Notes: generated by a model from the sequence alone, not told the origin. A DNA stretch of 33,106 nt from Clostridia bacterium (GCA_017458285.1 JAFTFU010000025.1:1-33106), one strand, 5' to 3'; positions 8,517 through 16,344 are shown, counted from the stretch's first letter. Translations and numbers: made by a program.

Positions 8517-8626
8517 CAATCTCTCTATGGAAAGTACTCCACATAGAAGTATCTACTTATTGCTGCTTCCTCCCGGACCTGACAAGGTTCATAGGCTCCT
8601 ATTGGCTACTCTCCATACAAAGATTG
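8517..8626 (-). ncRNA. ffs: Signal recognition particle RNA (small bacterial type)
   Basis: The minus strand contains the diagnostic SRP helix-8 core AGGTCCGGGAGGAAGCAGCA, flanked by TGAACC and TAAG. The ends pair: CAATCT with AGATTG and TATGGA with TCCATA, separated by a short internal bulge, giving a hairpin of about 110 nt without an Alu domain. It lies directly upstream of dnaX, as in Bacillus. Mature ends are inferred from the pairing. Confidence 0.95.
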
Positions 8627-8642
8627 TTTTCATACCATTTGT

Positions 8643-8671
8643 ATTATATACTGTATTTATATTTTTTGCAA
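8643..8671 (-). promoter_or_regulatory. Promoter of the SRP RNA gene
   Basis: On minus, TTGCAA (8671–8666) and TATAAT (8648–8643) are 17 bp apart. The predicted start is close to 8636, about ten bases before the paired 5' end of the RNA, which fits. Confidence 0.75.
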
Positions 8672-8708
8672 GTAATATTTTTAATTTTAATAACTATTTT
8701 TCATTTAT

Positions 8709-8862
8709 TTGTTGCTAGTCCTTGTAAATATCTAAAGTCCGCGTCAGTGATAATTCTAGTAAAAATGCTTTGGTGGTACCGGTACAGTGGCGTATCAAAG
8801 TATTTTTACTAGAATTGTCACTGTTAAACAGGACTAACTACTCTATGATTGACTAGTAACAA
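8709..8862. repeat. Structured palindromic element, copy 1
   Basis: The core at 8736–8835 is exactly 100 bp and 87% identical to the core at 23512–23611. It begins AGTCC and ends GGACT, and holds a 28-bp stem (core positions 10–37 with 61–88) with a 23-base apical loop containing the palindrome GTACCGGTAC (8776–8785). Outer arms TTGTTGCTAGTC (8709–8720) and GACTAGTAACAA (8851–8862) pair with one wobble. The right arm lies within the 3' end of the neighbouring minus-strand gene, whose stop codon is at 8843–8845. Strand of expression, if any, is unknown. Not recognised as a known family; see findings. Confidence 0.85.
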
Positions 8863-9595
8863 CTCTTTTAAATACAACTTCTTGAAGGTCTGTTATTTCA
8901 ACGCTTTGAGTTTCATTGTTTATTATGTCTCCAACTGGTAAATCAACTGTTACGCTTGATTTATACGCTGTTTTATTTACTAATTTTATGGTTATATCAA
9001 AAGTTAAGCTTGCTTTTAATTCTTCATTTGATATCTGTATTTTACTTAATAAATTGTTAAAATTTATTTCATCTTCATCGTTTGAAATGTAATTTCCTAA
9101 ATTGTCTTTTGAATATCTAAATGCAAGTAGTCCCCCTTGATTTGAGATTTCATGCTTCTTTAAGTTTGTTTGTAATTCGCCTTTTATTAATATTTCATTG
9201 GCTAGATTTTCTTCTGTATTTTTAAATAATTGTGTTGCATTTTGCTCAGGTGTGTATATGTGATTTTCTCCTTCATTACTCTCAGATTCTATCTGAAAAT
9301 TATCTATTATTACGCTTTCAATTATTTCCGTTCTTCCATAACTTTCATTTTTATCTATATATAAATATATGTCATTATTTTGATTTATATTAATATTCCA
9401 TTTATTTTGGCCGTCTGCGTTTTCTATTCCTTCTGATGAACTTACTATTGTTATTTTTGAAATTTTAAATGGTAAATTTGTTTCACCTTCGACTTGATAT
9501 TTTAATACCAATATTCCAATTACAAAAAGCAGTACTACAGCAAAAACAATTGTTAATATTATTTTTATTAATTTATTTTTTATCTGTTTGTTCAT
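8843..9595 (-). CDS. Unknown membrane-anchored extracytoplasmic protein
   Basis: 250 residues, not recognised. A lysine-rich N-terminus precedes a single hydrophobic segment (about residues 11–32), after which the chain is polar, rich in Asn, Glu and Ile, and lacks further membrane segments or cysteines. The predicted topology is an anchored, outward-facing domain, probably mostly beta-strand. Its ATG overlaps the tadA stop by four bases (ATGA), so it is translationally coupled to tadA. The last codons and stop lie inside the right arm of palindromic element copy 1, which may therefore have altered the C-terminus. The coding call is firm because of the overlap and length; function is open. 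Confidence 0.8.
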   Translation of the reverse strand: MNKQIKNKLIKIILTIVFAVVLLFVIGILVLKYQVEGETNLPFKISKITIVSSSEGIENADGQNKWNININQNNDIYLYIDKNESYGRTEIIESVIIDNFQIESESNEGENHIYTPEQNATQLFKNTEENLANEILIKGELQTNLKKHEISNQGGLLAFRYSKDNLGNYISNDEDEINFNNLLSKIQISNEELKASLTFDITIKLVNKTAYKSSVTVDLPVGDIINNETQSVEITDLQEVVFKRVVTSQS

Positions 9596-10086
9596 TCTTC
9601 TTCCTTTTCTTTTGACTTTATTTTTCTTAAATTTTTAAAAAATTCTTTTAATATTTTTTGACATTCGTCTTTTAATATTCCTGTTTCTACTTCTACCTTA
9701 TGGTTAAATGTGTAATCATCAAATAAGTTTAGTTTTGAACCTGCTGCTCCTGTTTTTTCGTCCATTGTTCCTATGTGTATTTTTTTTATTCTTGAATTTA
9801 TTATTGCTCCTGCACACATCGAACATGGCTCTAACGTTATATACATTTCGCAGTCTAATAGTCTCCATGAGTTTAATTTTTTACTGGCTTTTTGTATGGC
9901 TATTATTTCTGCATGTTTTGTTGTGTCATTTTTTGTTTCTTTTAAGTTGTGACCTCTTGCTATTATTTTTCCGTCTTTTACTATTATAGCTCCTACTGGT
10001 ATTTCTAGTTTTTGGTAGGCTTTTTTTGCTTCTTTTATCGCTTCTTTCATAAATTTTTGTTGCATGTTGTTTTTTTCTGTTGCCAT
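9592..10086 (-). CDS. tadA: tRNA adenosine(34) deaminase
   Basis: 164 residues. It deaminates A34 to inosine in tRNA-Arg(ACG). The deaminase zinc site is complete: HAE at 58–60 with catalytic Glu60, and PCSMC with Cys88 and Cys91. The first ATG is chosen because GGAGG lies about nine bases upstream. It is 31 bp downstream of a tRNA-Arg(CCU) gene on the same strand, and its stop overlaps the next gene's start. The order tadA–SRP RNA–dnaX–ybaB–recR matches Bacillus, here with one extra gene and the palindromic element inserted. Confidence 0.96.
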   Translation of the reverse strand: MATEKNNMQQKFMKEAIKEAKKAYQKLEIPVGAIIVKDGKIIARGHNLKETKNDTTKHAEIIAIQKASKKLNSWRLLDCEMYITLEPCSMCAGAIINSRIKKIHIGTMDEKTGAAGSKLNLFDDYTFNHKVEVETGILKDECQKILKEFFKNLRKIKSKEKEEE

Positions 10087-10117
10087 TTTTAGTCCTCCAA
10101 AATAGCATTTTGTAAAC

Positions 10118-10193
<76 letters not shown>

Positions 10194-10212
10194 ATATTTT
10201 TTCTTCATTAAT

Positions 10213-10241
10213 AATATACTATTATTTTTTAGTCTTGTCAA
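10213..10241 (-). promoter_or_regulatory. Promoter of tRNA-Arg, probably also of tadA
   Basis: On minus, TTGACA (10241–10236) and TATATT (10218–10213) have a 17-bp spacer and end 19 bp before the tRNA. No terminator is visible between the tRNA and tadA, so readthrough is likely. Confidence 0.75.
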
Positions 10242-10368
10242 TTGTTTTTTCTTCTTTTAATTATATTTTGTTTCAGTTTTGCACAAATTTTATCATTTTT
10301 CGACGGTATTTTTATGCCTATTTCTCCCCATTTACACCTTTATTTTTAAAATTTTACATGCTTAACAT

Positions 10369-10477
10369 TTTTTCCAACTTTTTCCAATATTTAGTATTGA
10401 CATTTTGAAAATTTTGGATTATTATGGTGTCATTGTAATAAAATTGTCGATTATTCTTTATTTAAACGCCGACAATT
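10369..10477 (+). promoter_or_regulatory. agrA promoter with tandem operator-like repeats and leader hairpin
   Basis: TTGACA (10397–10402) and TATTAT (10420–10425) with a 17-bp spacer form a good promoter. Two head-to-tail 10-bp repeats, TTTTTCCAAC and TTTTTCCAAT (10369–10388), lie just upstream of the minus-35, a spacing of one helical turn that suits an activator. LytTR regulators of this type bind direct repeats, so autoregulation is plausible but unproven. In the leader, AATTGTCG (10442–10449) pairs with CGACAATT (10470–10477), just before the GAGGGGG ribosome site. The rest of the 303-bp gap from 10194 holds only the tRNA promoter. Confidence 0.6.
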
Positions 10478-10496
10478 ACTTGAGGGGGAAAAATTT

Positions 10497-11210
10497 ATGT
10501 TGAATTTTGTCATATGTGACGATAGTGAGCTTATGCTTACTAAACTTTCAAAAATGTTTGATTCGATTTTTATTAATCATAACATTGATGGTCAAGTTTC
10601 TTATTGCACATCAAATTATCAAAAACTTTTAGATTATATGATTGATAATCCTGTTGATGCGGTTTTTTTAGACATTCAGTTAAAATCTGATATCAATGGA
10701 TTGGAGGTTGCAAGAAGAATACGTGAATTAAATAAAGATTGTTATTTAATTTTCACAACTGGACATTTAGAATACTCTTTAGTTGCATATAAATTAAAAA
10801 CCTTTGATTACATAGCTAAGCCTGTTACTACCGAAAGACTAGAAGAAACAGTTCTTAGATTACTAGAAGATATGAATGGGCAACCTAAAAAATATTTAAA
10901 AATAGATTCAAAAAATACATTAGTTGACGAAAATGAGGTCCAATTCATTAAAAGAGAGGGTATGAAACTCGTATACCACACACCGACCAAAGACTATGAA
11001 GCATATAGTTCTTTTAATAAAATTAAAGATATGCTACCAAGTAATTTTATTAGATGTCACAAATCATTTATTGCAAATATGAATAATTTAGTAAATATTG
11101 AACCTGTTACTAATACTCTTCTTTTCGAAGATTCTTCAGTATGTTATATTGGTCCAAAATATAAGAAATCTTTTATGGAGGTTATTAACAGCAATGGAAA
11201 TTTTAAGTAA
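10497..11210 (+). CDS. agrA: LytTR-family response regulator, AgrA type
   Basis: 237 residues. The N-terminal receiver domain has the acidic pair CDD (7–9 including the Cys), phospho-acceptor Asp59 in FLDIQL, Thr88 and Lys108 in AKPVT. The C-terminal LytTR DNA-binding domain (about 133–235) includes the conserved FIRCHKSFIANM. In Agr systems AgrA is phosphorylated by AgrC on peptide sensing and activates target promoters. GAGGGGG eight bases upstream sets the start. The agrC start overlaps its last 17 bp. Order here is A then C, the reverse of the staphylococcal operon. Confidence 0.93.
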   Translation: MLNFVICDDSELMLTKLSKMFDSIFINHNIDGQVSYCTSNYQKLLDYMIDNPVDAVFLDIQLKSDINGLEVARRIRELNKDCYLIFTTGHLEYSLVAYKLKTFDYIAKPVTTERLEETVLRLLEDMNGQPKKYLKIDSKNTLVDENEVQFIKREGMKLVYHTPTKDYEAYSSFNKIKDMLPSNFIRCHKSFIANMNNLVNIEPVTNTLLFEDSSVCYIGPKYKKSFMEVINSNGNFK

Positions 11211-12564
11211 TATTTGGCTATTCTTGAATACAGAGAACCCTAGTATTATTTCTCTGATTTTTATGCCATTTTATCTAGTTGAGGCGTTTTCTTCATGTTT
11301 AATATTTTCTACTATATTGAATATAAAATGCCCTTTAAAGAAAAAAATATTGTATACTTTATGTGCCTCTGTTTTGGGGGCTCTTACTAATTTTTGCTTA
11401 CAAAATCCTTTTAATACAATAATAAATTATTTATGCATATTTTTATTAATCCATTATATTTTTCAATTAAATTTAATTGAAAATCTTTTAGCACTGATAT
11501 TACCCACAATCATTTATGGATTAACTGGATATTTAACATTAAATCCTTATATTAAGATTTTAAATATTCCTTATAATATATGTATGAACGTTCCGATATA
11601 TAGATTTTTCTATTTATTAATAATGTATTCTTTTGTATATTTAATAATTTTGCTTATTAAGCAATTTAAACTTGGAATAAAATCTATAGAAAGCTTTGAT
11701 AAAAGGACAAAATATACAATATTTGGCAATTTTTTATTAGGATTAGTTATTTTTATAATACAATCTGTGTTCTTATTTTATTACATTGATAATTTTTCTA
11801 TAGTATATACTTTGTTTTCATTTTTCTCTTTACTATCATATTTTGCAGTTAGTATGTATAGTTTAACGAGATCAACACAACTTGCAGTAAAAACTATAGA
11901 ATTACAAACATCAACAGAATACAATAAATCTTTAAGTATTTTATATGACAACGTAAAATGCTTTAAACATGATTTTGATAACATAATATCCACAATTGGT
12001 GGATTTGTCCAAACACAGGACATCTCCGGCTTAGAAGATTATTATAAATCTTTACAGGCTGATTGCCAAAAGACCAATAATATTGCTACATTAAATCCTA
12101 AGCTTATTAACAATCCAGGGATTTATAGTCTTTTAAGCTCCAAATACCACAAAGCTGATAAACTAGGAATAAAAATTAATCTCGACTTCTTTGTGGACTT
12201 AAATGAATTTGAAATAAACACATACGAGTTTTCAAGAATTTTAGGAATACTTTTAGATAATGCAATAGAAGCTGCAAACGAATGTGCAGAAAAAATTGTG
12301 AATATAAAATTTAGAAATGATACAAAAAACTATAGACATTTAGTAACTATTTCAAATACATATCAAAATAAAGATGTCGATACAGAAGAAATCTTTGAGA
12401 AAGGTGTTTCAGGAAAAGCTGAACATACAGGATTAGGATTATGGGAAGTACACCAATATGTAAATAAACATCCTAATTTAAATTTATATACCTCTAAGAC
12501 GACAGAATTGTTTTCACAGCAATTCGAAATTTACTATACTCCTGTATCGCTTTTATTAAATTAA
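11194..12564 (+). CDS. agrC: Agr-type sensor histidine kinase
   Basis: 456 residues when started at the ATG at 11194, which has GGAGG twelve bases upstream; a longer frame from 11098 would lie inside agrA and lacks support. The first ~225 residues form about six membrane segments. The cytoplasmic part is an HPK10-type kinase: His259 in CFKHDFDN, N-box LLDNAIEAA with Asn356, and G-box HTGLGLWEV near 411–419. It would sense the secreted cyclic peptide and phosphorylate AgrA. A terminator follows 20 bp after the stop. agrB and agrD lie beyond it on the opposite strand. Confidence 0.92.
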   Translation: MEILSNIWLFLNTENPSIISLIFMPFYLVEAFSSCLIFSTILNIKCPLKKKILYTLCASVLGALTNFCLQNPFNTIINYLCIFLLIHYIFQLNLIENLLALILPTIIYGLTGYLTLNPYIKILNIPYNICMNVPIYRFFYLLIMYSFVYLIILLIKQFKLGIKSIESFDKRTKYTIFGNFLLGLVIFIIQSVFLFYYIDNFSIVYTLFSFFSLLSYFAVSMYSLTRSTQLAVKTIELQTSTEYNKSLSILYDNVKCFKHDFDNIISTIGGFVQTQDISGLEDYYKSLQADCQKTNNIATLNPKLINNPGIYSLLSSKYHKADKLGIKINLDFFVDLNEFEINTYEFSRILGILLDNAIEAANECAEKIVNIKFRNDTKNYRHLVTISNTYQNKDVDTEEIFEKGVSGKAEHTGLGLWEVHQYVNKHPNLNLYTSKTTELFSQQFEIYYTPVSLLLN

Positions 12565-12583
12565 TATTTTTAAATCAAATATT

Positions 12584-12631
12584 AAAAAGCTTTGCAAACC
12601 AAAACTTCTGTTTTTACGCAAGGCTTTTTTT
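12584..12631 (+). terminator. Terminator of agrA-agrC
   Basis: AAAAAGCTTTGC (12584–12595) pairs with GCAAGGCTTTTT (12618–12629) with one G-U pair, and ends in a run of T. Confidence 0.85.
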
Positions 12632-12667
12632 CATATTTTATGATATAAAAATTTAATCTAATTCAAA

Positions 12668-12704
12668 AAACAAAGAGGCTAATAATATTAGAACCTCTTT
12701 GTTT
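12668..12704 (-). terminator. Terminator of agrB-agrD
   Basis: AAACAAAGAGG (12668–12678) and CCTCTTTGTTT (12694–12704) are a perfect 11-bp stem. On minus the stem runs straight into T residues. It lies 46 bp after the agrD stop codon. Confidence 0.8.
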
Positions 12705-12749
12705 CGAATTTATTTGTTATTAAGAAAATTTCTATGAAATTCTTCCCTT

Positions 12750-12869
12750 TTAGTCTTTTTTTATTAAAGACGCTGGCATTTTTGGTTGATGAGCTATCCA
12801 GAATATTAAAGATGCTGTATTTGTAGCTTTTGCATATTTTTCTGCCATTTTAGCTAATAATTTTAACAT
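12750..12869 (-). CDS. agrD: AgrD-like cyclic autoinducer precursor, cysteine-free
   Basis: A 39-residue peptide. An amphipathic N-terminal helix (LKLLAKMAEKYAKAT) is followed by NTASLIFW and a C-terminal tail with PKMPASL, the layout of AgrD precursors. AgrB cleaves such peptides and closes a ring between a Cys (rarely Ser) and the C-terminal residue four positions on. There is no Cys. Ser20 is at the expected position, predicting a lactone ring Ser20–Trp24 (SLIFW), with some N-terminal tail. AGGGGTG lies eight bases upstream of the ATG. It is 91 bp downstream of agrB. An alternative start at Met8 is unlikely because it would remove the helix. Confidence 0.85.
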   Translation of the reverse strand: MLKLLAKMAEKYAKATNTASLIFWIAHQPKMPASLIKKD

Positions 12870-12905
12870 ATGTATTCACCCCTCTTTTGTATAATTTATA
12901 ATATA

Positions 12906-12923
12906 AGAATGTTTTTACATTCT
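12906..12923 (-). promoter_or_regulatory. Small hairpin between agrB and agrD
   Basis: AGAATGT (12906–12912), loop TTTT, ACATTCT (12917–12923). It lies in the agrB-agrD spacer. It could be a processing or stabilising structure that sets agrD levels apart from agrB. It has no T-run of terminator quality on minus. Confidence 0.45.
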
Positions 12924-12960
12924 CACATTAATCATAATTAGTAGAAATTAAGAACCTATA

Positions 12961-13572
12961 TTATGCATTTTGATATGCTCTATATCCATATTTACATTTT
13001 GTTAATTTATATGCGAATTTAGTAATTGTTATACTTTGAACTAAATTACCAAATATCAAAATAGTTGAAATTTCAGGTACTTTAATAATTAATGATAATG
13101 AAATTCCTATGCTTAATGTTATGTAAGATAGAATTTTATTTTTTCTTCTTTGTTTTTCACTTAGTATTGGAACATTTTCTGTGTCTGCTGGTGCATATAG
13201 TTTTACCATTAACATTCCAAATAACCACACACAAAAAGCAAGTATAATTTTTACATTATTAGCAATTACAAGATGTTTTCCTATTAGTGCAACACCACAA
13301 TACATTAATATTGTTGTAACAGTACAACCTATGTGTGTTTGCAAATGAAATCCACCAGAAAAATTTCTATATGGAATTATCAAAAGTACTGCTATTATAG
13401 TAAGTTTTAAAACTCCTAAAAGATAGGCAATTCCAAATATTATAAACATTTTGGGAATTTCTCCAATTAGTATTTGTAATCCATATAATATTACTTCCGC
13501 TCTTTCGTCGTCCATATCTGGGATTTCTTTCTTTATTTTTTCAAGAAAAAATAAACAGATTTTATCAATCAC
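12961..13572 (-). CDS. agrB: Accessory gene regulator peptidase AgrB
   Basis: 203 residues, mostly membrane-spanning. AgrB is the membrane cysteine protease that trims AgrD and forms the cyclic peptide. The catalytic pair is present: His76 in RNFSGGFH and Cys83 in THIGC, with the family's spacing. The start codon is GTG (13572–13570), with GGGGGAGAG directly upstream. agrD follows on the same strand. The operon is convergent with agrA-agrC instead of joined to it. A 6-bp inverted repeat (AGATTA/TAATCT) lies in the leader. No convincing promoter stands out between it and the next gene. Confidence 0.93.
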   Translation of the reverse strand: MIDKICLFFLEKIKKEIPDMDDERAEVILYGLQILIGEIPKMFIIFGIAYLLGVLKLTIIAVLLIIPYRNFSGGFHLQTHIGCTVTTILMYCGVALIGKHLVIANNVKIILAFCVWLFGMLMVKLYAPADTENVPILSEKQRRKNKILSYITLSIGISLSLIIKVPEISTILIFGNLVQSITITKFAYKLTKCKYGYRAYQNA

Positions 13573-13718
13573 TAATCTCTCCCCCTGCTTGAACTTTGTT
13601 GGGTTAAGATTACCACTGATTTAATCTGTTTTTACATTTCATTTATATAATTACTTTTTAATTCTACATAGCTTCATCTTGACTTATTTTATAAAATATT
13701 TTTATGTTTTTATGAAAT

Positions 13719-14411
13719 TTACATAATTTTATCTGTTTCTTTTAATATGCACCAAGTTCCTATTGATTCCGGTAAACATTCAAATTCTAAAGTTTCCTTA
13801 GTTGTTGGATGTTGTATCTGTAATTTATATGCCCATAGTGCTATTTGTTTTCCTTTTCCTCTAGTTCCATATTTTTGATCTCCAAAAATGCTATGGTTAA
13901 AATTTGATAATTGTACTCTAATTTGATGATGTCTTCCTGTATGTAGATTTATTTTTACAAGAGTTAAATTCTTAACTTCATTATAGGCTAAAACCTTGTA
14001 ATCTAACTTAGCAAGCTTGCTATTTTTCTTCTCTTTACTTACAACTTTACTAATATTATTTCTTTCATCTTTATAGAGATAGTCTTCTAACGTCCCTTCA
14101 TTTTTGTCAAATTTTCCGTCTACTACTGCAAGATACTGTTTTTTAAATATTTTATCTCTTACTTGCTCACTAAGCCTTGATGCAGCTTTAGATGTTTTAG
14201 CAAATACCATTACACCTCCAACTGGTCTATCTAATCTATGAACAAGGCCTAAATATACATTTCCCGGCTTTTGATATTTTTCCTTTATATACTCTTTTAT
14301 AATAGTTAGCATATCAATATCTTCAGTTTTATCTGCTTGTGATGGAATATTGGGCTCTTTTTCTACTACTATTATATGATTATCTTCATAAATTACATTT
14401 AATTTTTTCAT
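13719..14411 (-). CDS. RluA-family pseudouridine synthase
   Basis: 230 residues. It isomerises uridine to pseudouridine in RNA. The catalytic block VHRLDRPVGGV contains the nucleophile Asp61, and the family motif INLHTGRHHQIRVQLS follows near 155–170. There is no N-terminal S4 domain, as in the shorter RluA-type enzymes, so the rRNA or tRNA target cannot be named. Its ATG overlaps the stop of the upstream methyltransferase by four bases, and AGGTGGG lies within that gene, indicating translational coupling of two RNA-modification genes. Confidence 0.9.
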   Translation of the reverse strand: MKKLNVIYEDNHIIVVEKEPNIPSQADKTEDIDMLTIIKEYIKEKYQKPGNVYLGLVHRLDRPVGGVMVFAKTSKAASRLSEQVRDKIFKKQYLAVVDGKFDKNEGTLEDYLYKDERNNISKVVSKEKKNSKLAKLDYKVLAYNEVKNLTLVKINLHTGRHHQIRVQLSNFNHSIFGDQKYGTRGKGKQIALWAYKLQIQHPTTKETLEFECLPESIGTWCILKETDKIM

Positions 14412-15274
14412 TTAGATTCCCACCTTGCATAAATACCACATGGTAAAATTAGTTTCGAATTTGACATTGGTAGTCCAATTTCTCCGGAACTTAATTTGCC
14501 TTTATAATTTTTTTCAACTGTTAAATTTAAAATATTTTCTAAAACTGTACTTGAAATTCCTGTAGTATATGAATTAATTAGGAAAAATAATGGTTTTTTT
14601 GAAAGTATTTTTGTACACAAATTTACCAAATCGTAAATGTTATTTTCGAATTGCCATACCTCTCCGTTTGCTCCTCTTCCATATGAAGGTGGATCCATAA
14701 TTATTGCATCATATGTATTTCCTCTTCTAATTTCTCTATTTACAAACTTCACTACATCATCTACTATATATCTTACTGGCTTTTCACTTAAGCCTGAACT
14801 TGCAACATTTTCTTTTGCCCATGCTACCATACCTTTAGAACTATCAACATGAGTACAACTTGCTCCTGCAGACAAGCAGGCAACTGTTGCTCCTCCTGTG
14901 TATGCAAATAAATTTAATACTTTTATTTCTCTTTTCGCATCTTTAATTTTGTTTATCATCCAATCCCAATTAACAGCTTGTTCAGGAAATAAACCTGTAT
15001 GTTTAAATCCCATAGGCTTTATATTGAAAGTTAGATTTTTATATTTAACTTGCCATTGTTTTGGAAGCTTTTTTTGTTCTTGCCATGCTCCTCCACCTGT
15101 TTTGCTTCTTTTATATGTAGCATTGGCTTGTTTCCATTTTTCCGGAAAACTTTGCTCATTCCAAACTATTTGCGGATCTGGTCTTGATAGAATTATCTTT
15201 CCCCATCTTTCTAGTTTTTGCCCATTTGCCATATCTATTATTTCGTAGTCTTCCCAATTATTTGCAACTTTCAT
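14408..15274 (-). CDS. Class I SAM-dependent methyltransferase, RlmI/RlmK-like
   Basis: 288 residues. The SAM-binding motif LNLFAYTGG is near 120–128, and MDPPSYGRG near 193–201 is the nucleobase-binding DPP-[YF] type. An N-terminal part (about 1–100) carries GFKHTGLFPEQ just before the Rossmann domain, as in RlmI-type 23S rRNA cytosine or guanine methyltransferases. The absence of a PUA domain makes it shorter than Escherichia coli RlmI. GGAG precedes the ATG. It is cotranscribed with the pseudouridine synthase, which suits an RNA substrate. Confidence 0.85.
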   Translation of the reverse strand: MKVANNWEDYEIIDMANGQKLERWGKIILSRPDPQIVWNEQSFPEKWKQANATYKRSKTGGGAWQEQKKLPKQWQVKYKNLTFNIKPMGFKHTGLFPEQAVNWDWMINKIKDAKREIKVLNLFAYTGGATVACLSAGASCTHVDSSKGMVAWAKENVASSGLSEKPVRYIVDDVVKFVNREIRRGNTYDAIIMDPPSYGRGANGEVWQFENNIYDLVNLCTKILSKKPLFFLINSYTTGISSTVLENILNLTVEKNYKGKLSSGEIGLPMSNSKLILPCGIYARWESK

Positions 15275-15342
15275 TTCTACTCCATTCCTTCGGCCACCAA
15301 AGTTGTTCTTTTTTTTGAGAGCCGTAATTGATTACTTTTAAT

Positions 15343-15513
15343 TTATCTAATTATTGTTCCTAAAGTTACTATAAAATTATATATCAATATTGAATTAACC
15401 ATTGAAAAAATTAAAAACAAGGCAATTGAAGTTTTTAAAAATATATTTTTCCCGCTTGTCCAATTTTCCTTTTCATTATTGAAATCCAAATTTTTCTCTT
15501 CAGTATTTTCCAT
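15343..15513 (-). CDS. Small single-pass membrane protein, unknown
   Basis: A 56-residue frame with a strong AAAGGAGG ribosome site. The N-terminal ~20 residues are acidic and polar (Glu/Asn-rich). Residues about 24–52 are hydrophobic and could span the membrane once. I do not recognise it. It lies alone between the rplT terminator and the methyltransferase gene, all on minus. The case for coding rests on the ribosome site and the sensible membrane topology. Codon use looks like that of its neighbours. Confidence 0.65.
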   Translation of the reverse strand: MENTEEKNLDFNNEKENWTSGKNIFLKTSIALFLIFSMVNSILIYNFIVTLGTIIR

Positions 15514-15691
15514 ATATAAAAACCTCCTTTTAGTCTTATATATGTATATGCTCTTATTTTTTAATTTATTACTAATTTTTTATAAAAACTAATGATTTTT
15601 ATATAATTTTATTTAAACTTCATTTCATGTTAAAACATTCTTTTTATATATTTTCTTTAATCTATAAAAAGAACTTTTTATAACAGAGAAA

Positions 15692-15723
15692 AAGACAGTA
15701 TTTTTTTACAAAAACACTGTCTT
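15692..15723 (-). terminator. Terminator of infC-rpmI-rplT
   Basis: AAGACAGT (15692–15699) and ACTGTCTT (15716–15723), extended by an A/T stem to about 14 bp with one G-U pair. On minus the stem is followed by TTTTTC. It starts five bases after the rplT stop. Confidence 0.85.
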
Positions 15724-15727
15724 AATT

Positions 15728-16078
15728 TTAAGCTTTTTTTGCTATTTCAGCAATTTCTGCAAATGCTTTTTCATCACTTACAGCGATTTCTGCAAGCATT
15801 TTTCTATTTATTGTTACATTAGCTTTCTTTAATCCAGCGATTAATTTGCTATATGTTAAACCATTCATTCTTGCAGCTGCGTTTATTCTTGTTATCCATA
15901 GTTTTCTGAAATTACTCTTTCTATCTTTTCTTCCAACATATGCATATGATAATGATTTTAAAACTGCTTGATTTGCATTTCTAAATCTGTAATGTTTTGC
16001 TCCATAATATCCTTTTGCTTGTTTTAATACTTTTTTATGTCTTTTTCTTGTTATTTTTGCTGTTTTTACTCTTGCCAT
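15728..16078 (-). CDS. rplT: 50S ribosomal protein L20
   Basis: 116 residues, the usual bacterial length. L20 binds 23S rRNA early in large-subunit assembly, and in Firmicutes it represses its own operon through the infC leader. The N-terminal basic extension ([19 protein letters not shown]) and the [18 protein letters not shown] segment are diagnostic. Last gene of infC-rpmI-rplT, with GGAG upstream. Confidence 0.98.
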   Translation of the reverse strand: MARVKTAKITRKRHKKVLKQAKGYYGAKHYRFRNANQAVLKSLSYAYVGRKDRKSNFRKLWITRINAAARMNGLTYSKLIAGLKKANVTINRKMLAEIAVSDEKAFAEIAEIAKKA

Positions 16079-16107
16079 TTAATTTTCACTCTCCTTATTC
16101 TTTTTTA

Positions 16108-16311
16108 TTATCCACCATATGGCATTAATTTTTTAATTGTTTTTTCGCAAGTTTTATCTGCATAAGCTCCTGGGCGTCTGCTTGATAATTTTTGTCTTTT
16201 TGTTTTATTTGCTAATAAGTGTCTTCTATTAGCTGTTGTTCTTTTTATTTTTCCTGTTGCTGTAACTTTATATCTCTTTGAAGCTGCTTTATTTGTTTTT
16301 AATTTTGGCAT
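16108..16311 (-). CDS. rpmI: 50S ribosomal protein L35
   Basis: 67 residues, very basic, with the L35 signature [20 protein letters not shown] and [15 protein letters not shown]. It lies between infC and rplT with the standard short spacers, and AAAGGGG precedes the start. Confidence 0.98.
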   Translation of the reverse strand: MPKLKTNKAASKRYKVTATGKIKRTTANRRHLLANKTKRQKLSSRRPGAYADKTCEKTIKKLMPYGG

Positions 16312-16344
16312 TTTTATTACCCCTTTCTTGTTATATATATATTA

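Noticed and set aside
8771..8785. GGTGGTACCGG in the palindromic element resembles the T-box antiterminator sequence.
   Set aside because: No specifier stem, no terminator/antiterminator pair and no downstream aminoacyl-tRNA or amino-acid gene. The match is about ten bases and lies in a hairpin loop in both copies.
8736..8835. Integron attC-like site, because GTTAAAC fits the GTTRRRY core.
   Set aside because: The matching RYYYAAC site at the other end is missing, and no integrase or cassette genes are nearby.
11098..11193. Longer agrC frame starting inside agrA.
   Set aside because: It has no ribosome site, whereas the ATG at 11194 follows GGAGG and gives a normal AgrC N-terminus.
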